Assembly: GCF_003963535.1 (NCBI RefSeq)
Contig: NZ_CP034539.1
Location: forward strand, 8,184,001 to 8,248,000
Source: Streptomyces cyaneochromogenes
Lineage (GTDB): Bacteria; Actinomycetota; Actinomycetes; Streptomycetales; Streptomycetaceae
Length of the DNA stretch: 64,000 nucleotides
Direction: 5' to 3'
Shown: in pieces, positions 17,769-26,251 of the stretch
How positions within the stretch are numbered: the stretch's first letter is position 1
Layout of the letters: every line of letters starts with the position of its first letter
The notes under the pieces: model-generated
What the model was told of the DNA's origin: nothing
The model's input: the letters and a program-made list of their open reading frames with translations, nothing else
The model's database searches: none
Program-made: the position numbers and the translations under genes

Positions 17769-18721
17769 GCCTTCCCTCCGGTGCGACCCTCACGGCCGGC
17801 GACGAGGGCGTCGACCGAGACGGTGAGCCGGTCAGGGTCGGCCGGGGCGCGGTCCTCGACCCGCTCGCCGGCGCCCGGCCGGGCCCGGCTCGTCATCCAC
17901 TCGCCGAGGTGGCGGTAGCACGCGCGCCGGTCGGCCGCGGTCAGCGGCGCCCGCCGGATCGCCGAGACGAAGCCCAGGACGTACTCGGCGAGCAGCCGGG
18001 GCGTCGGGTGCAGCGGGCCCGCCCGGCGCGGGTCCAGGTTGACGCACCGGGAACGCTTGCTCGGGTTCGCCCGCTCGGCGCGGGTGGGGTGGTCGCGGCG
18101 GAAGTACAGCAGCTCCGGCACCTGATGGAAGGGCCCCTGCAGGACGAGCTGGGCGACGAACGTGCGGTCCGCGTGGTGGTAGCTGTCGTGCGGCCGCACC
18201 CGGCGCAGCGTGTCGGCGCGCATCACCCCGTAGAAGTCGTCGCCGCCGGGCTCGAACAGGAAGCTGCGGAAGCGCTCCGGGGCGTGCGGCGAGGCGGTGG
18301 CGAGCCCGTACTCGTAGGGGACCTTCACCTGACCGTCGCCGTCGATGACCGCCTGGTCGGAGTGCGCGAGGACGACGTCCGGCCGCTCGTCCAGCGCCTC
18401 GACGCACCGGCGCAGCAGGTCCCGGGCGTAGAGGTCGTCGTGCGAGGCCCACTTGAACAACTCGCCGCGGCACTGGGTGAACACGTAGTTGTGGTTCGGT
18501 GCGGCGCCGATGTTGCGGGTCAGCCGGATGTACCGGACGCGCGAGTCCTGCGCGACGTACTTGCGGCAGATGTCCTCGGTCCCGTCGGTCGAGGCGTTGT
18601 CGGAGATGACCAGCTCGAAGTCCTCGTATGTCTGGCCGAGGAGGGCGTCGAGCGATTCGGCGAGGTACTCCTCGCCGTTGTACACGGGCAGGCCGATGCT
18701 CAGCCTGGGGCGGGCGGTCAT
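17765..18721 (-). CDS. Family 2 glycosyltransferase
   Basis: The 318-residue protein starts MTARPRLSIGLPVYNGEEYL at 18721. The GT-A fold shows ISDNASTDGTEDICRKY (near 38-54), RLTRNIGAAPNHNY and a DXD-like WASHDDLYARDLL. A later part, with DSYHHADRTFVAQL and YFRRDHPTRAERANPSKR, is typical of actinobacterial GT2 enzymes. It probably adds one sugar to the lipid-linked repeat unit. The frame stays open upstream into the flippase gene; the ATG with 4-bp overlap was chosen. Confidence 0.88.
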   Translation of the reverse strand: MTARPRLSIGLPVYNGEEYLAESLDALLGQTYEDFELVISDNASTDGTEDICRKYVAQDSRVRYIRLTRNIGAAPNHNYVFTQCRGELFKWASHDDLYARDLLRRCVEALDERPDVVLAHSDQAVIDGDGQVKVPYEYGLATASPHAPERFRSFLFEPGGDDFYGVMRADTLRRVRPHDSYHHADRTFVAQLVLQGPFHQVPELLYFRRDHPTRAERANPSKRSRCVNLDPRRAGPLHPTPRLLAEYVLGFVSAIRRAPLTAADRRACYRHLGEWMTSRARPGAGERVEDRAPADPDRLTVSVDALVAGREGRTGGKA

Positions 18722-20016
18722 GGCGTCCTCACTTCGGGGATGGAGTTCTGGTGGTGCTCGCGCAGGGCGGAGTGCAGCTGGAGCCACCACACGGCGGAGG
18801 CGGTAAGGGTCGCGGTGGCGACGCCCCAGGCCGAGCCGACCGTGCCGGCCAGGGCAGCTCCGCCGAGCCCGCCCGCCACGTAGCAGGCGGAGGCGAACAG
18901 TTGGCAGCGCAGGCTGCGCCGGGCCGCGGCGAGCGCGCGCAGCCCCGCCGCCGCGCCGGTGCCGAGGCCGGCGCCCGCGACGCCGAAGGTGACCGGCACG
19001 ATGAGCTGTGCGGCGGAGTGCCAGACGTCGCCGAGCACGAGCTCGCCGAGCCGGTCCGGCATCAGCAGCAGCGCCCCGCCCCAGAGCAGGGCGGCGACGG
19101 CCTGCCCGCCTCCCAGCAACAGACAGAACCTGCCGAGGCGGTGCGGGGCCCGCCGCAGTACCCGTGCCGCCTCCGCGACGGTGACCAGCGAGAGGCCCAT
19201 CAGCACGGCGAGGAACGGGCCGAGCAGCAGCTCGGCGCCCCGGACCGCACCCACCGCGCCGATCCCGACGATCGCGCCGAGCCCGTACGCACGCAGCTGG
19301 CTCGCCCCGCTGAGGCTGACGTTCTCGACGAGGTAGCGGTAGCCGAGGTCGCGTTGCTCGCGGAGCCACGCGCGTGCCTGTGCTGTGCGGGGCAGGATGC
19401 CGGACTGGACGTAGCCGTACCCCGCGGCCACCGTGGCGGACGCGCCCCAGGCGAGCACGAAAGCGGCCACGGTGCCCACGCGGGCCGCCACCACCATGGC
19501 CGGGACGAGCGCGACGCCCCACACGAGGTCGTTGACGAACGCCTTTTTCCCGGTGCCCGCGGCGAAGAACGAGTACCGCCAGGCGTCCTGGAGGAGCAGC
19601 CCCGGCAGCATGACGCCGAGGCAGGCGAACGCGGGGCCCACGCTGCCGCCGAGAGCGAGCCCGGCCACCAGGCAGGCCGCACCGATCGCGGCACCGACGC
19701 CGAGCGCCGTACCCGACGACCGGGCCACCGCCCCGCGCCAGGCCGTGTCCGGCACGCCGCTGAAGCGCACCACGAGCGGGTCGGTGGCCAGGCCCCGGGA
19801 GACGTTGAGCACGACGCCGTAGGTCACCCAGGCGAGGCTGAACACGCCGAACGCGGTCACCCCCAGTGAGCGGGCCACGTAGATCCCCACCGCGAAGTTG
19901 CTGATGCTGGAGGCCGCCTGGTCGGCCAGCCCCCAGGACAGCCGGCCGGCGAAGGCCCGTCGGGTGGATCCCGCCGGCGCCGTCGCCTTCTCCTCCTCGG
20001 TGGTCATCCGCGTCAT
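18718..20016 (-). CDS. Wzx-like polysaccharide flippase
   Basis: The 432-residue product has about 12 to 14 hydrophobic helices spread along its length, beginning with LSWGLADQAASSISNFAVGIYVARSLG, the usual opening of the polysaccharide-exporter (MOP/Wzx) superfamily. It should flip the undecaprenyl-linked repeat unit across the membrane before polymerisation. The start MTRM at 20016 overlaps the upstream stop; a second ATG at 20007 is possible. Low sequence conservation is normal for Wzx. Confidence 0.78.
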   Translation of the reverse strand: MTRMTTEEEKATAPAGSTRRAFAGRLSWGLADQAASSISNFAVGIYVARSLGVTAFGVFSLAWVTYGVVLNVSRGLATDPLVVRFSGVPDTAWRGAVARSSGTALGVGAAIGAACLVAGLALGGSVGPAFACLGVMLPGLLLQDAWRYSFFAAGTGKKAFVNDLVWGVALVPAMVVAARVGTVAAFVLAWGASATVAAGYGYVQSGILPRTAQARAWLREQRDLGYRYLVENVSLSGASQLRAYGLGAIVGIGAVGAVRGAELLLGPFLAVLMGLSLVTVAEAARVLRRAPHRLGRFCLLLGGGQAVAALLWGGALLLMPDRLGELVLGDVWHSAAQLIVPVTFGVAGAGLGTGAAAGLRALAAARRSLRCQLFASACYVAGGLGGAALAGTVGSAWGVATATLTASAVWWLQLHSALREHHQNSIPEVRTP

Positions 20017-21287
20017 GCCTTGATCAGCCCGGCGCCGTGCAGGGCACCGGCCGCGACGGCGACGGTGTCGAACGGCAGCCCGGACCGCTCGGCGACATCC
20101 AGCAGACTGTGCTCGCCGTCGGAGAGGCTGAGCACCCAGAGCATGGCCATCTGGGCCTGCTTCGCGTCGCTGCGGCCGCCGAGCGAGTCGTACAACCCAC
20201 GTCGGCCCAGCTGCGGTTCGCCGTAGGGACTGAGATTGACGTACCGCCGGTTGCGGTCCAGCAGCGCGAACGCCTCTCGGCAGACCGCGAGGGTGTCCGC
20301 CATCGCCTCCGGGGAGACGAAGTCCGGGTTGTCCGCCGAGGTGTGGTACTCGGGGTAGCCGGCGTACGGGGTCCGGCTGAGCGAGCCCACGCCGAGATCG
20401 AACCCGGGGGAGCAGTACTGCCGCTCGTCGTAGCCGTACGGAGTGAACTCGGCGATGCGGTGCGGGCGTTCGGAGGCGTCCAGCACGTGCCGCACCACCC
20501 GGTCGATCTCCGCGTCGCCGCGCCTGCTCTGCTTGTACGTCAGTTGGCCCGGGTCGCCGGCGCAGGCCAGCACCAGGCCGTGCTTGACCCGGTCGATCCG
20601 CTCCGCGTTGCGGGCCAGCCAGGTGATCGCCCCGATGGTGCCGGGCGCGAAGATGAACCGGTAGGTGTAGTACGGCGTCCGCTCCGCCAGCGCCCGGGCC
20701 AGGAACGTCGCCACCGCGATGCCGGCCAGGTTGTCGTTGGCCAGCGACGGGTGGCAGACGTGGCAGGAGACGATCACCTCGTCGGTGACCTGCCCGGGGA
20801 CCACGTGCTCGGCGTAGGTGAGGTGGCCGTCGGCGAGGGTGGAGTCGATGCGCACCTCGTACTCGCCGTCGGGCAGCGCGTCCAAGGTGTCCTGGGCCAG
20901 GCAGAACCCCCATTCCGGCTGGTAGTAGCTGGTGCGGTACGGCACCCAGCTCGGGTGTTCCGGCAGGGTGTGCAGGTGTTCTCGCAGCTCGGCCAGCGGC
21001 ATGGTCGCCGACACCGGCACGCTGTAGCCGAGCACGTGCAGGCTGGACGCGGCGAAGTCGACGACCCGGTGGCCGGTGGCGTCGGCGACGTACGCGTCCC
21101 GGATGTTCCACTCCTGCGGCACCGTCCAGTCGAGCACCTGCGTCCCGGTCGGTACCTCGTGCACCTGCAGCGGGACGTACTCGCCGACGATCTCCAGGGT
21201 GGCGCGCACACCGTCGCCGGTGATGCTCCGGCAGAGCGGGTACAGCCGCTCCACCAGTGCGTGCATCTCTTCGCCGACTGCGGTCAT
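20013..21287 (-). CDS. DUF4910/DUF2172 aminopeptidase-like protein with C-terminal winged helix
   Basis: The 424-residue protein shows the DUF4910 pattern: LYPLCRSITGDGVRATL near residue 16, VPQEWNIRDAYV, DEVIVSCHVCHPSLANDN (zinc-ligand-like His, His and Asp), YSRFIFAPGTIGAI-type core and FCSP-like YCSPGFDLGVGSL. The last 70 residues look like a winged helix. Structures of this family resemble M28 zinc aminopeptidases, yet the genes recur in polysaccharide loci, so the substrate is likely a sugar-linked amide rather than a peptide. Function is not established. Overlaps of 4 bp on both sides tie it to the epimerase and the flippase. Confidence 0.8.
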   Translation of the reverse strand: MTAVGEEMHALVERLYPLCRSITGDGVRATLEIVGEYVPLQVHEVPTGTQVLDWTVPQEWNIRDAYVADATGHRVVDFAASSLHVLGYSVPVSATMPLAELREHLHTLPEHPSWVPYRTSYYQPEWGFCLAQDTLDALPDGEYEVRIDSTLADGHLTYAEHVVPGQVTDEVIVSCHVCHPSLANDNLAGIAVATFLARALAERTPYYTYRFIFAPGTIGAITWLARNAERIDRVKHGLVLACAGDPGQLTYKQSRRGDAEIDRVVRHVLDASERPHRIAEFTPYGYDERQYCSPGFDLGVGSLSRTPYAGYPEYHTSADNPDFVSPEAMADTLAVCREAFALLDRNRRYVNLSPYGEPQLGRRGLYDSLGGRSDAKQAQMAMLWVLSLSDGEHSLLDVAERSGLPFDTVAVAAGALHGAGLIKA

Positions 21288-22309
21288 CGGCGCCACCGCA
21301 GGGTGTCGTCGACGGTGCCGGCCTCGGACGCCGCGCGCAGCACGGCAAGGCGGGTGAAGCGTCGGTCGAAGTCCTCCCGGGTCAGCCCGAACTCCCGGTA
21401 GGCGTCGGCAAGTTCGAGCGCGCCGCGCTTCACCGTCCACTCGCAGTCGAAGCCGGGGATCGCGGCGCGGAACCGGGAGAAGTCCACCCGGTACGACCGA
21501 GGATCGGCGCCGGTCTCCCCGGTGATCACCACCTTCGAGCCGGACACCGCCTCGGCGACCTGCTCGGCGATCTCGGCGACCGTGACGTTGTTGATCTCGC
21601 TACCGATGTTGAACGCCCGGTCGTGCACCGCTTCGCGCGGCGCGGTCAGCGCGGCCGTGAAGGCCCGTGCGATGTCGGCGGCGTGCACCAGCGGGCGCCA
21701 GGGCGTGCCGTCGGAGAGCACCAGCACCTCGCCGGACAGGAGCGCGTGGCCCACCAGGTTGTTCAGCACGATGTCGGCGCGCAGCCGGGGCGAGTAGCCG
21801 AAGGCGGTGGCGTTGCGCATGTACACCGGGGTGAAGTCGCCGTCGGCCAGCGCGTGCAGGTCGTCCTCCACCCGCACCTTGGACTCCGCGTACGGCGTCA
21901 CCGGGCGCAGCGGGGCCTCCTCGGCCACCAGGTCGTCACCGCCTGCGGCACCGTAGACGGAGCAGGTCGACGCGTACAGGAAGCGCTCCACTCCGGCGTC
22001 GCGGGCCAGCCGGGCCAGCCGTACGGAGGCCTGGTGGTTGATGTCGTAGGTGAGTTCCGGCGCCAGCGATCCCAGCGGGTCGTTGGAGAGCGCGGCCAGG
22101 TGGATCACGGCGTCCACCCCGGCCACGTGCTCGGCCGTGACGTCACGCAGGTCCACCCGGTGCCCGAACGGGTCGGCGGGCGGCTCGCCCAGCACGCAGT
22201 CGGCGAACAGGCCGGCGTCGAGGCCGACGACCTCGTGCCCGGCGGCCGCGAGGATCGGGGCCATCACGGTGCCCAGGTAGCCCTGGTGTCCGGTCAGCAG
22301 TACGCGCAA
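21284..22309 (-). CDS. NAD-dependent sugar epimerase/dehydratase
   Basis: The 341-residue product starts at TTG 22309 (LRVLLTGHQGYLG when read literally). The extended SDR fold has the Rossmann motif GHQGYLG, DAVIHLAALSNDP, and the catalytic pair STCSVYG...YAESK (Tyr and Lys). It acts on a nucleotide-linked sugar. No RfbG-type CDP-glucose 4,6-dehydratase is present in the operon, so this enzyme may fill the oxidoreduction step after the neighbouring nucleotidyltransferase. The stop overlaps the DUF4910 start. Confidence 0.85.
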   Translation of the reverse strand: MRVLLTGHQGYLGTVMAPILAAAGHEVVGLDAGLFADCVLGEPPADPFGHRVDLRDVTAEHVAGVDAVIHLAALSNDPLGSLAPELTYDINHQASVRLARLARDAGVERFLYASTCSVYGAAGGDDLVAEEAPLRPVTPYAESKVRVEDDLHALADGDFTPVYMRNATAFGYSPRLRADIVLNNLVGHALLSGEVLVLSDGTPWRPLVHAADIARAFTAALTAPREAVHDRAFNIGSEINNVTVAEIAEQVAEAVSGSKVVITGETGADPRSYRVDFSRFRAAIPGFDCEWTVKRGALELADAYREFGLTREDFDRRFTRLAVLRAASEAGTVDDTLRWRR

Positions 22310-22312
22310 AGT

Positions 22313-22975
22313 TCAGTCCCCCACAGTGGAAGTGCCCAGATCGAGCGTGAGTTTGGTGACGGCGAACGCCTCCGCGTAGCGGGCGTGGCATTCGATGCCG
22401 CGGATCCGGGCAAGGCCGAGGAAGGCCTCCCGGTCGTACCAGGGCCGGTGCCGCTGCGAGGGGTAGTGCTCCTGCAGCAGCCGCACCTTCTGTTCGGCGG
22501 TCTCCGGCGACAGCGGCTGGTAAGCCGACGGACGGCCGAGATCGCCGTCCCACTTGACGATCTCGTAGCCGAGGACCATGTGGTCACGGAACGCGGTGGG
22601 TATCAGCTGCGCCAGGCCGCGGTGGTCCTGGTGCGCGTCGTCGGTACGCGGGGCGAGGATCAGGTCCGGGTCGGTCTGCCCGCGCAGTTCCTCGACCGCG
22701 GCCTTGGCCTCGTCCCAGTGCACGGGCATCCGGCCGTCCGGCAGCTTGAGCACGGTCAGCCGCAGGTCGGCGCCCGGGCAGAAGGCGGCGAGCGCGGCCT
22801 TCTCCTCCTGCTCCCGGTCGGTGCCGCCGCCGGAGAGCACCAGCGCGTCGACGCGGATGCCCGGCCGTGCGTGGCACAGCGTCAGCAGCGTGCCGCCGGC
22901 GCCGATGGCGATGTCGTCGCAGTGCGCGCCCACCGCCACGATCCGGTCCAGGGGTCCGGCCCCGAGGCGGATCAC
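22313..22975 (-). CDS. PIG-L / LmbE family deacetylase
   Basis: The 220-residue product starts at GTG 22975, overlapping the upstream stop (GTGA). It carries VAVGAHCDDIAIGAGGTL near residue 13-30, the AHPDDxxxG zinc motif with Pro replaced by Cys, and PRTDDAHQDHRGL, the second zinc motif (H-x-D-H). The family removes N-acetyl groups from glucosamine-type sugars such as mycothiol or GPI precursors. In this operon it probably deacetylates a nucleotide or lipid-linked amino sugar, exposing an amine that the methyltransferase, amidase-like or aminotransferase neighbours could handle. Confidence 0.85.
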   Translation of the reverse strand: MIRLGAGPLDRIVAVGAHCDDIAIGAGGTLLTLCHARPGIRVDALVLSGGGTDREQEEKAALAAFCPGADLRLTVLKLPDGRMPVHWDEAKAAVEELRGQTDPDLILAPRTDDAHQDHRGLAQLIPTAFRDHMVLGYEIVKWDGDLGRPSAYQPLSPETAEQKVRLLQEHYPSQRHRPWYDREAFLGLARIRGIECHARYAEAFAVTKLTLDLGTSTVGD

Positions 22976-23766
22976 GCCCTCGCTCCGGCGGTGTCCCGCT
23001 CCCAGACGGCCCAGGGGCGCTCGCCCCGCGCGTACGCGTCGTCGAGCGCGGCCCGTTCCTTCACGGTGTCGGTCGGCTTCCAGAAGCCGCGGTGCTGGTG
23101 CGCCACCAACCGGCCGCGCTTGGCCAGTTGGGCGCATCCGTCGGCGACCAGGTCCCCGTTCTCGGGTATGTGGTCGAAGACCTCCTGGCGGAGCACGAAG
23201 TAGCCGCCGTTCTCCCACAGCGGCATGTCGCTCACCGCGGTGATGCCCCCGACCAGGCCGTCCTCACCCAGGTCCACGCAGTGGAACGAGGACTGGGGCG
23301 GCACCACCATCATCGACGCACCGGCGTCGCGCCGGGCGAACCGGTCGATCATCTCCGGCAGCGGGGCGTCGGTGAGCACGTCGGCGTAGTTGGCGAGGAA
23401 CATCTCGTCGCCGTCGAGATGGTGGCGCACCCGGCGCAGCCGCTCCCCGATCGGCGACTCGATGCCGGTCTGCGCGAACGTGATCGTCCAGTCGGCTATG
23501 TCGGTGGACAGCAGCTCGGTGCGCCCGCCGCGCAGCACGAAGTCGTTGGACGTCGTCTCCTCGTAGTTGAGGAAGAACTCCTTGATGTGGTGCGCCCCGT
23601 ACCCGAGGCACAGGATGAACTCCGTGTGCCCGAAGTGCGCGTAGTAGCGCATGACATGCCAGATCAGCGGTCGCGGGCCGACCATCGCCATCGGCTTGGG
23701 CACGTCGTCCGCGGCGCCGCTGCGCATCCGCATCCCGTAACCGCCGCAGAACAGAACGACCTTCAT
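22972..23766 (-). CDS. Glucose-1-phosphate cytidylyltransferase-like nucleotidyltransferase
   Basis: The 264-residue product opens MKVVLFCGGYGMRMR, the GGxGxRxR nucleotide-binding motif, then VPKPMAMVGPRPLIWHVMRYYAHFG with the RfbF-type Lys-Pro. Later come NYADVLTD and GFWKPTDTVKERAALDDAY, the RfbF C-terminal signature. RfbF makes CDP-glucose from CTP and glucose-1-phosphate. Because rfbG and rfbH are absent, the actual product may be another activated sugar. It overlaps the methyltransferase and the deacetylase genes by 4 bp each. Confidence 0.88.
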   Translation of the reverse strand: MKVVLFCGGYGMRMRSGAADDVPKPMAMVGPRPLIWHVMRYYAHFGHTEFILCLGYGAHHIKEFFLNYEETTSNDFVLRGGRTELLSTDIADWTITFAQTGIESPIGERLRRVRHHLDGDEMFLANYADVLTDAPLPEMIDRFARRDAGASMMVVPPQSSFHCVDLGEDGLVGGITAVSDMPLWENGGYFVLRQEVFDHIPENGDLVADGCAQLAKRGRLVAHQHRGFWKPTDTVKERAALDDAYARGERPWAVWERDTAGARA

Positions 23767-24998
23767 CGCTTTACCTCGACAATGCTCAGTTCCGGGATGG
23801 GAAAGACCAGCCGGCCGCCCCAGTCGCCCACGAAGGACAGTTGCTCGATCAGCTCGGCCCGCAGGTTCCACGGGAGGACCAGGACGTAGTCCGGCCGGTC
23901 GGCGGCTATCTGCTCGGGCGGCAGGATCGGGATGCGGGTGCCCGGGGTGAACCTGCCGTGCTTGTAGGGGTTGCGGTCGACCGTGTACGGCAGCAGGTCG
24001 GGCCGGATGCCGCAGTGGTTGAGCAGGGTGTTGCCCTTGCCCGGGGCGCCGTAGCCGACGACCGTCTCGCCGCGCTCGGCCGCCTCGATGAGGAACCGCA
24101 GCAGATCCCGGCGCACCTTGGCCACCCGCGCGGCGAACTCGGCGTACCCGGACAGCTCCTGCAGCCCGGCGGCCTTCTCCCGGGCCAGCACGTCCGCCAC
24201 GCGCTGTGTCGGCTCGCCGGCCACCTCGGCGGGCCGGGCCCACAGCCGGATGGAGCCGCCGTGCGTGGGCAGCAACTCGACGTCCACGAGCGCCAGTCCG
24301 CCGCTCGCCAGCGCCCGGATCGCGGAGGCGACCGTGTAGTACTGGAAGTGCTCGTGGTAGATCGTGTCGTACTGGTTCTCCTCGATCAGGGTCAGCAGGT
24401 GCTGCACCTCGATGGAGACCCAGCCGTCTTCGGCGACCAGGGCGCGCAGCCCCTGGGTGAACCCGACCACGTCGGGAATGTGCGCGTACACGTTGTTGGC
24501 CACGACCAGGTCCGCCGGGCCGTGCTCGGTGCGGACGGCCGAGCCGGTGTCCGGGGACAGGAACTCCGTGAGCGTGGGCACACCCGCGTCCCGCGCCGCG
24601 GCGCCGACGTTCACCGAGGGCTCGATGCCGAGGCAGCGGATCCCCCGGTCCACCACGTGCCTGAGCAGGTACCCGTCGTTGCTCGCGACCTCGACGACGA
24701 AGGCGTCGGGGCCGAGAGCCAGCCGCTGTACGGCGTCGGTGACGAACGTCCGCGCGTGCTCCACCCACGAGGTCGAGTACGAGGAGAAGTACGCGTACTC
24801 CTTGAACGTCTCCTCCGGCGTGATCAGCGGAGGGATCTGCGCCAGCCAGCAGTCGGTGCAGACCCGCAGGTGCAGCGGGTACGCCGGTTCCGGCTGGTCC
24901 AGTTGGTCCGCGGCGAGAAAGCTCTCGCACGGTGGCGTCGCCCCCAGATCGACGACGCTCGCCAGCGTCGCCGAGCCGCAGAGTCGGCATCGTGTCAT
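23763..24998 (-). CDS. Sugar C-methyltransferase-like SAM enzyme with N-terminal zinc domain
   Basis: The 411-residue protein has the three-part layout of TylC3/NovU-type C-methyltransferases: an N-terminal zinc-binding domain (CRLCGSATL and CTDCW cysteine pairs), a SAM domain with VVEVASNDGYLLRHV and LVVANNVYAHIPD, and a C-terminal Rossmann-like domain with YGAPGKGNTLLNHCGI. In the family this methylates C3 of a 4-keto-deoxysugar nucleotide. The zinc Cys residues and the His/Tyr catalytic region YHEHFQYYT are present. It starts at ATG 24998, 1 bp after the glycosyltransferase stop. A branched-chain sugar in the polymer is therefore likely. Confidence 0.87.
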   Translation of the reverse strand: MTRCRLCGSATLASVVDLGATPPCESFLAADQLDQPEPAYPLHLRVCTDCWLAQIPPLITPEETFKEYAYFSSYSTSWVEHARTFVTDAVQRLALGPDAFVVEVASNDGYLLRHVVDRGIRCLGIEPSVNVGAAARDAGVPTLTEFLSPDTGSAVRTEHGPADLVVANNVYAHIPDVVGFTQGLRALVAEDGWVSIEVQHLLTLIEENQYDTIYHEHFQYYTVASAIRALASGGLALVDVELLPTHGGSIRLWARPAEVAGEPTQRVADVLAREKAAGLQELSGYAEFAARVAKVRRDLLRFLIEAAERGETVVGYGAPGKGNTLLNHCGIRPDLLPYTVDRNPYKHGRFTPGTRIPILPPEQIAADRPDYVLVLPWNLRAELIEQLSFVGDWGGRLVFPIPELSIVEVKR

Positions 24999-26249
24999 TT
25001 ACTGCCCCCCATTGATTCGGTCCCCCATCGATTCGGGCCCCATTGATTCGGTCCCCATTGATTCCGTCCGCCCCGCGATCGCGGTGCGGTACCCCTCCAC
25101 CAGGCGCTCCAGCCCGACGGCCGGGCTGAACCCCTGCTCGTAACGGCGCCGGGCCGCCCGGCCCATCTCCTGGTTGCGGGCCTGCTCGGCCGTGATCCGG
25201 CGTATGCAGTCCGCGAGTGAGGCTGCTTCGCCCGGCCGGTGCAGCAGTCCGGTCGTCCCGTCCTCGACGAGTTCGACGAAGGCACCGTGACCGGCGGCGA
25301 CGGTCGGGACGCCGGCCGCCATCGCCTCCACGACCACCAGGCCGAACGCCTCCAGCCACGTCGAGGGAGCCACCACGGCGACCGATCGCGCGATGGCCTT
25401 CCGGCACTCCGCCGTGTCATACAGGCCGACGTACCGGACGTCGTCCCGGTCCGCCGCCCAAGCTGTCACCTCTTGCTCCAGCGGCCCCGCGCCGGCGATC
25501 ACGAGCGGCACGCCCACACCGCCGCCGGCGGCGAGCTCGTCCCACGCGGCCATGAGCAGCCGCACGCCCTTGGCCTCCGCGAGCCGGCCGAGATAGAGCA
25601 CCTGCTCGCCGATGCCCTCCCGGCAAGTTCCAGGCTCCGGCACGAAGTTGTGCTTCACCGCAAGGCGCTCGGCAGGCATACCGGCCCCCACCAGGACGTC
25701 GCGCTGCGCCGCGGAGATGCAGAAGAACCGCTCCACGCCGGACCACCACCGCCGCCGGTTGACCGACAGGCTGACCGCGAGCGGCACCGTCGCCAGCCGT
25801 GAGTTCCGGTAGCAGCCGTGCCGGACGGCGGGCAGCGGCGCCGCCCCGACGCACTCGGCGCACGGCCGGCCGTCCCGCTGCAGCGTGCCGGGCGGGCAGA
25901 CCTGGGTGTAGTTGTGCAGCGTGGCGACGGCGGGTACGCCGGCGTCGGCGCAGGCGGCGAGCACCGCGGGCGACAGGAGCGGGAAGACGTTGTGGATGTG
26001 CACCACGTCCGGCCGCTCGCTGCGCAGCCGGGCCGCGAGCTCCGTGCGCACCGCCGGGTTCCACGGCACTAGGAGCGGCACCGCGGCCTTGGCCAGGAGA
26101 GACCGGTCGGCGATGGTGTCGCTGCGCCGCTCGAACACCTCGACCCGGTGGCCGGCCCCGCGCAGCAGCGCCACCTCCTGGTCGACGACCTTGTTCTCCC
26201 CGCTCGGCTGCGCCGAGGCGTAGCGGTTGTGCACCACGAGGACGTGCAT
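24999..26249 (-). CDS. Family 4 glycosyltransferase
   Basis: The 416-residue GT-B protein begins MHVLVVHNRYASAQPSGEN and has VVHIHNVFPLLSPAVL, a CPPGTLQRDGRPCAEC cysteine cluster seen in a subgroup of GT4 enzymes, VLYLGRLAEAKGV, and the donor-site motif PSTWLEAFGLVVVEAMAAG (E-x7-E). It should act on the cytoplasmic lipid-linked repeat unit. The last 20 residues are an expanded Glu-Ser-Met-Gly repeat followed by a different tail, due to a tandem repeat in the DNA. Confidence 0.88.
   Translation of the reverse strand: MHVLVVHNRYASAQPSGENKVVDQEVALLRGAGHRVEVFERRSDTIADRSLLAKAAVPLLVPWNPAVRTELAARLRSERPDVVHIHNVFPLLSPAVLAACADAGVPAVATLHNYTQVCPPGTLQRDGRPCAECVGAAPLPAVRHGCYRNSRLATVPLAVSLSVNRRRWWSGVERFFCISAAQRDVLVGAGMPAERLAVKHNFVPEPGTCREGIGEQVLYLGRLAEAKGVRLLMAAWDELAAGGGVGVPLVIAGAGPLEQEVTAWAADRDDVRYVGLYDTAECRKAIARSVAVVAPSTWLEAFGLVVVEAMAAGVPTVAAGHGAFVELVEDGTTGLLHRPGEAASLADCIRRITAEQARNQEMGRAARRRYEQGFSPAVGLERLVEGYRTAIAGRTESMGTESMGPESMGDRINGGQ
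25011..25070 (-). repeat. 15-bp tandem repeat at the 3' end of a glycosyltransferase gene
   Basis: Four copies of a unit close to ATTGATTCGGTCCCC start at 25011, 25027, 25042 and 25057. The first interval is 16 bp, so one extra C/G in the homopolymer shifts the last copy out of frame: the protein reads ESMG units and then DRINGG before the stop. Confidence 0.85.
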
Positions 26250-26251
26250 GC

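Noticed and set aside
22972..25407. Single long minus-strand frame spanning the nucleotidyltransferase and methyltransferase genes
   Set aside because: Only the part from ATG 23766 is the nucleotidyltransferase; upstream residues are out-of-frame methyltransferase sequence.
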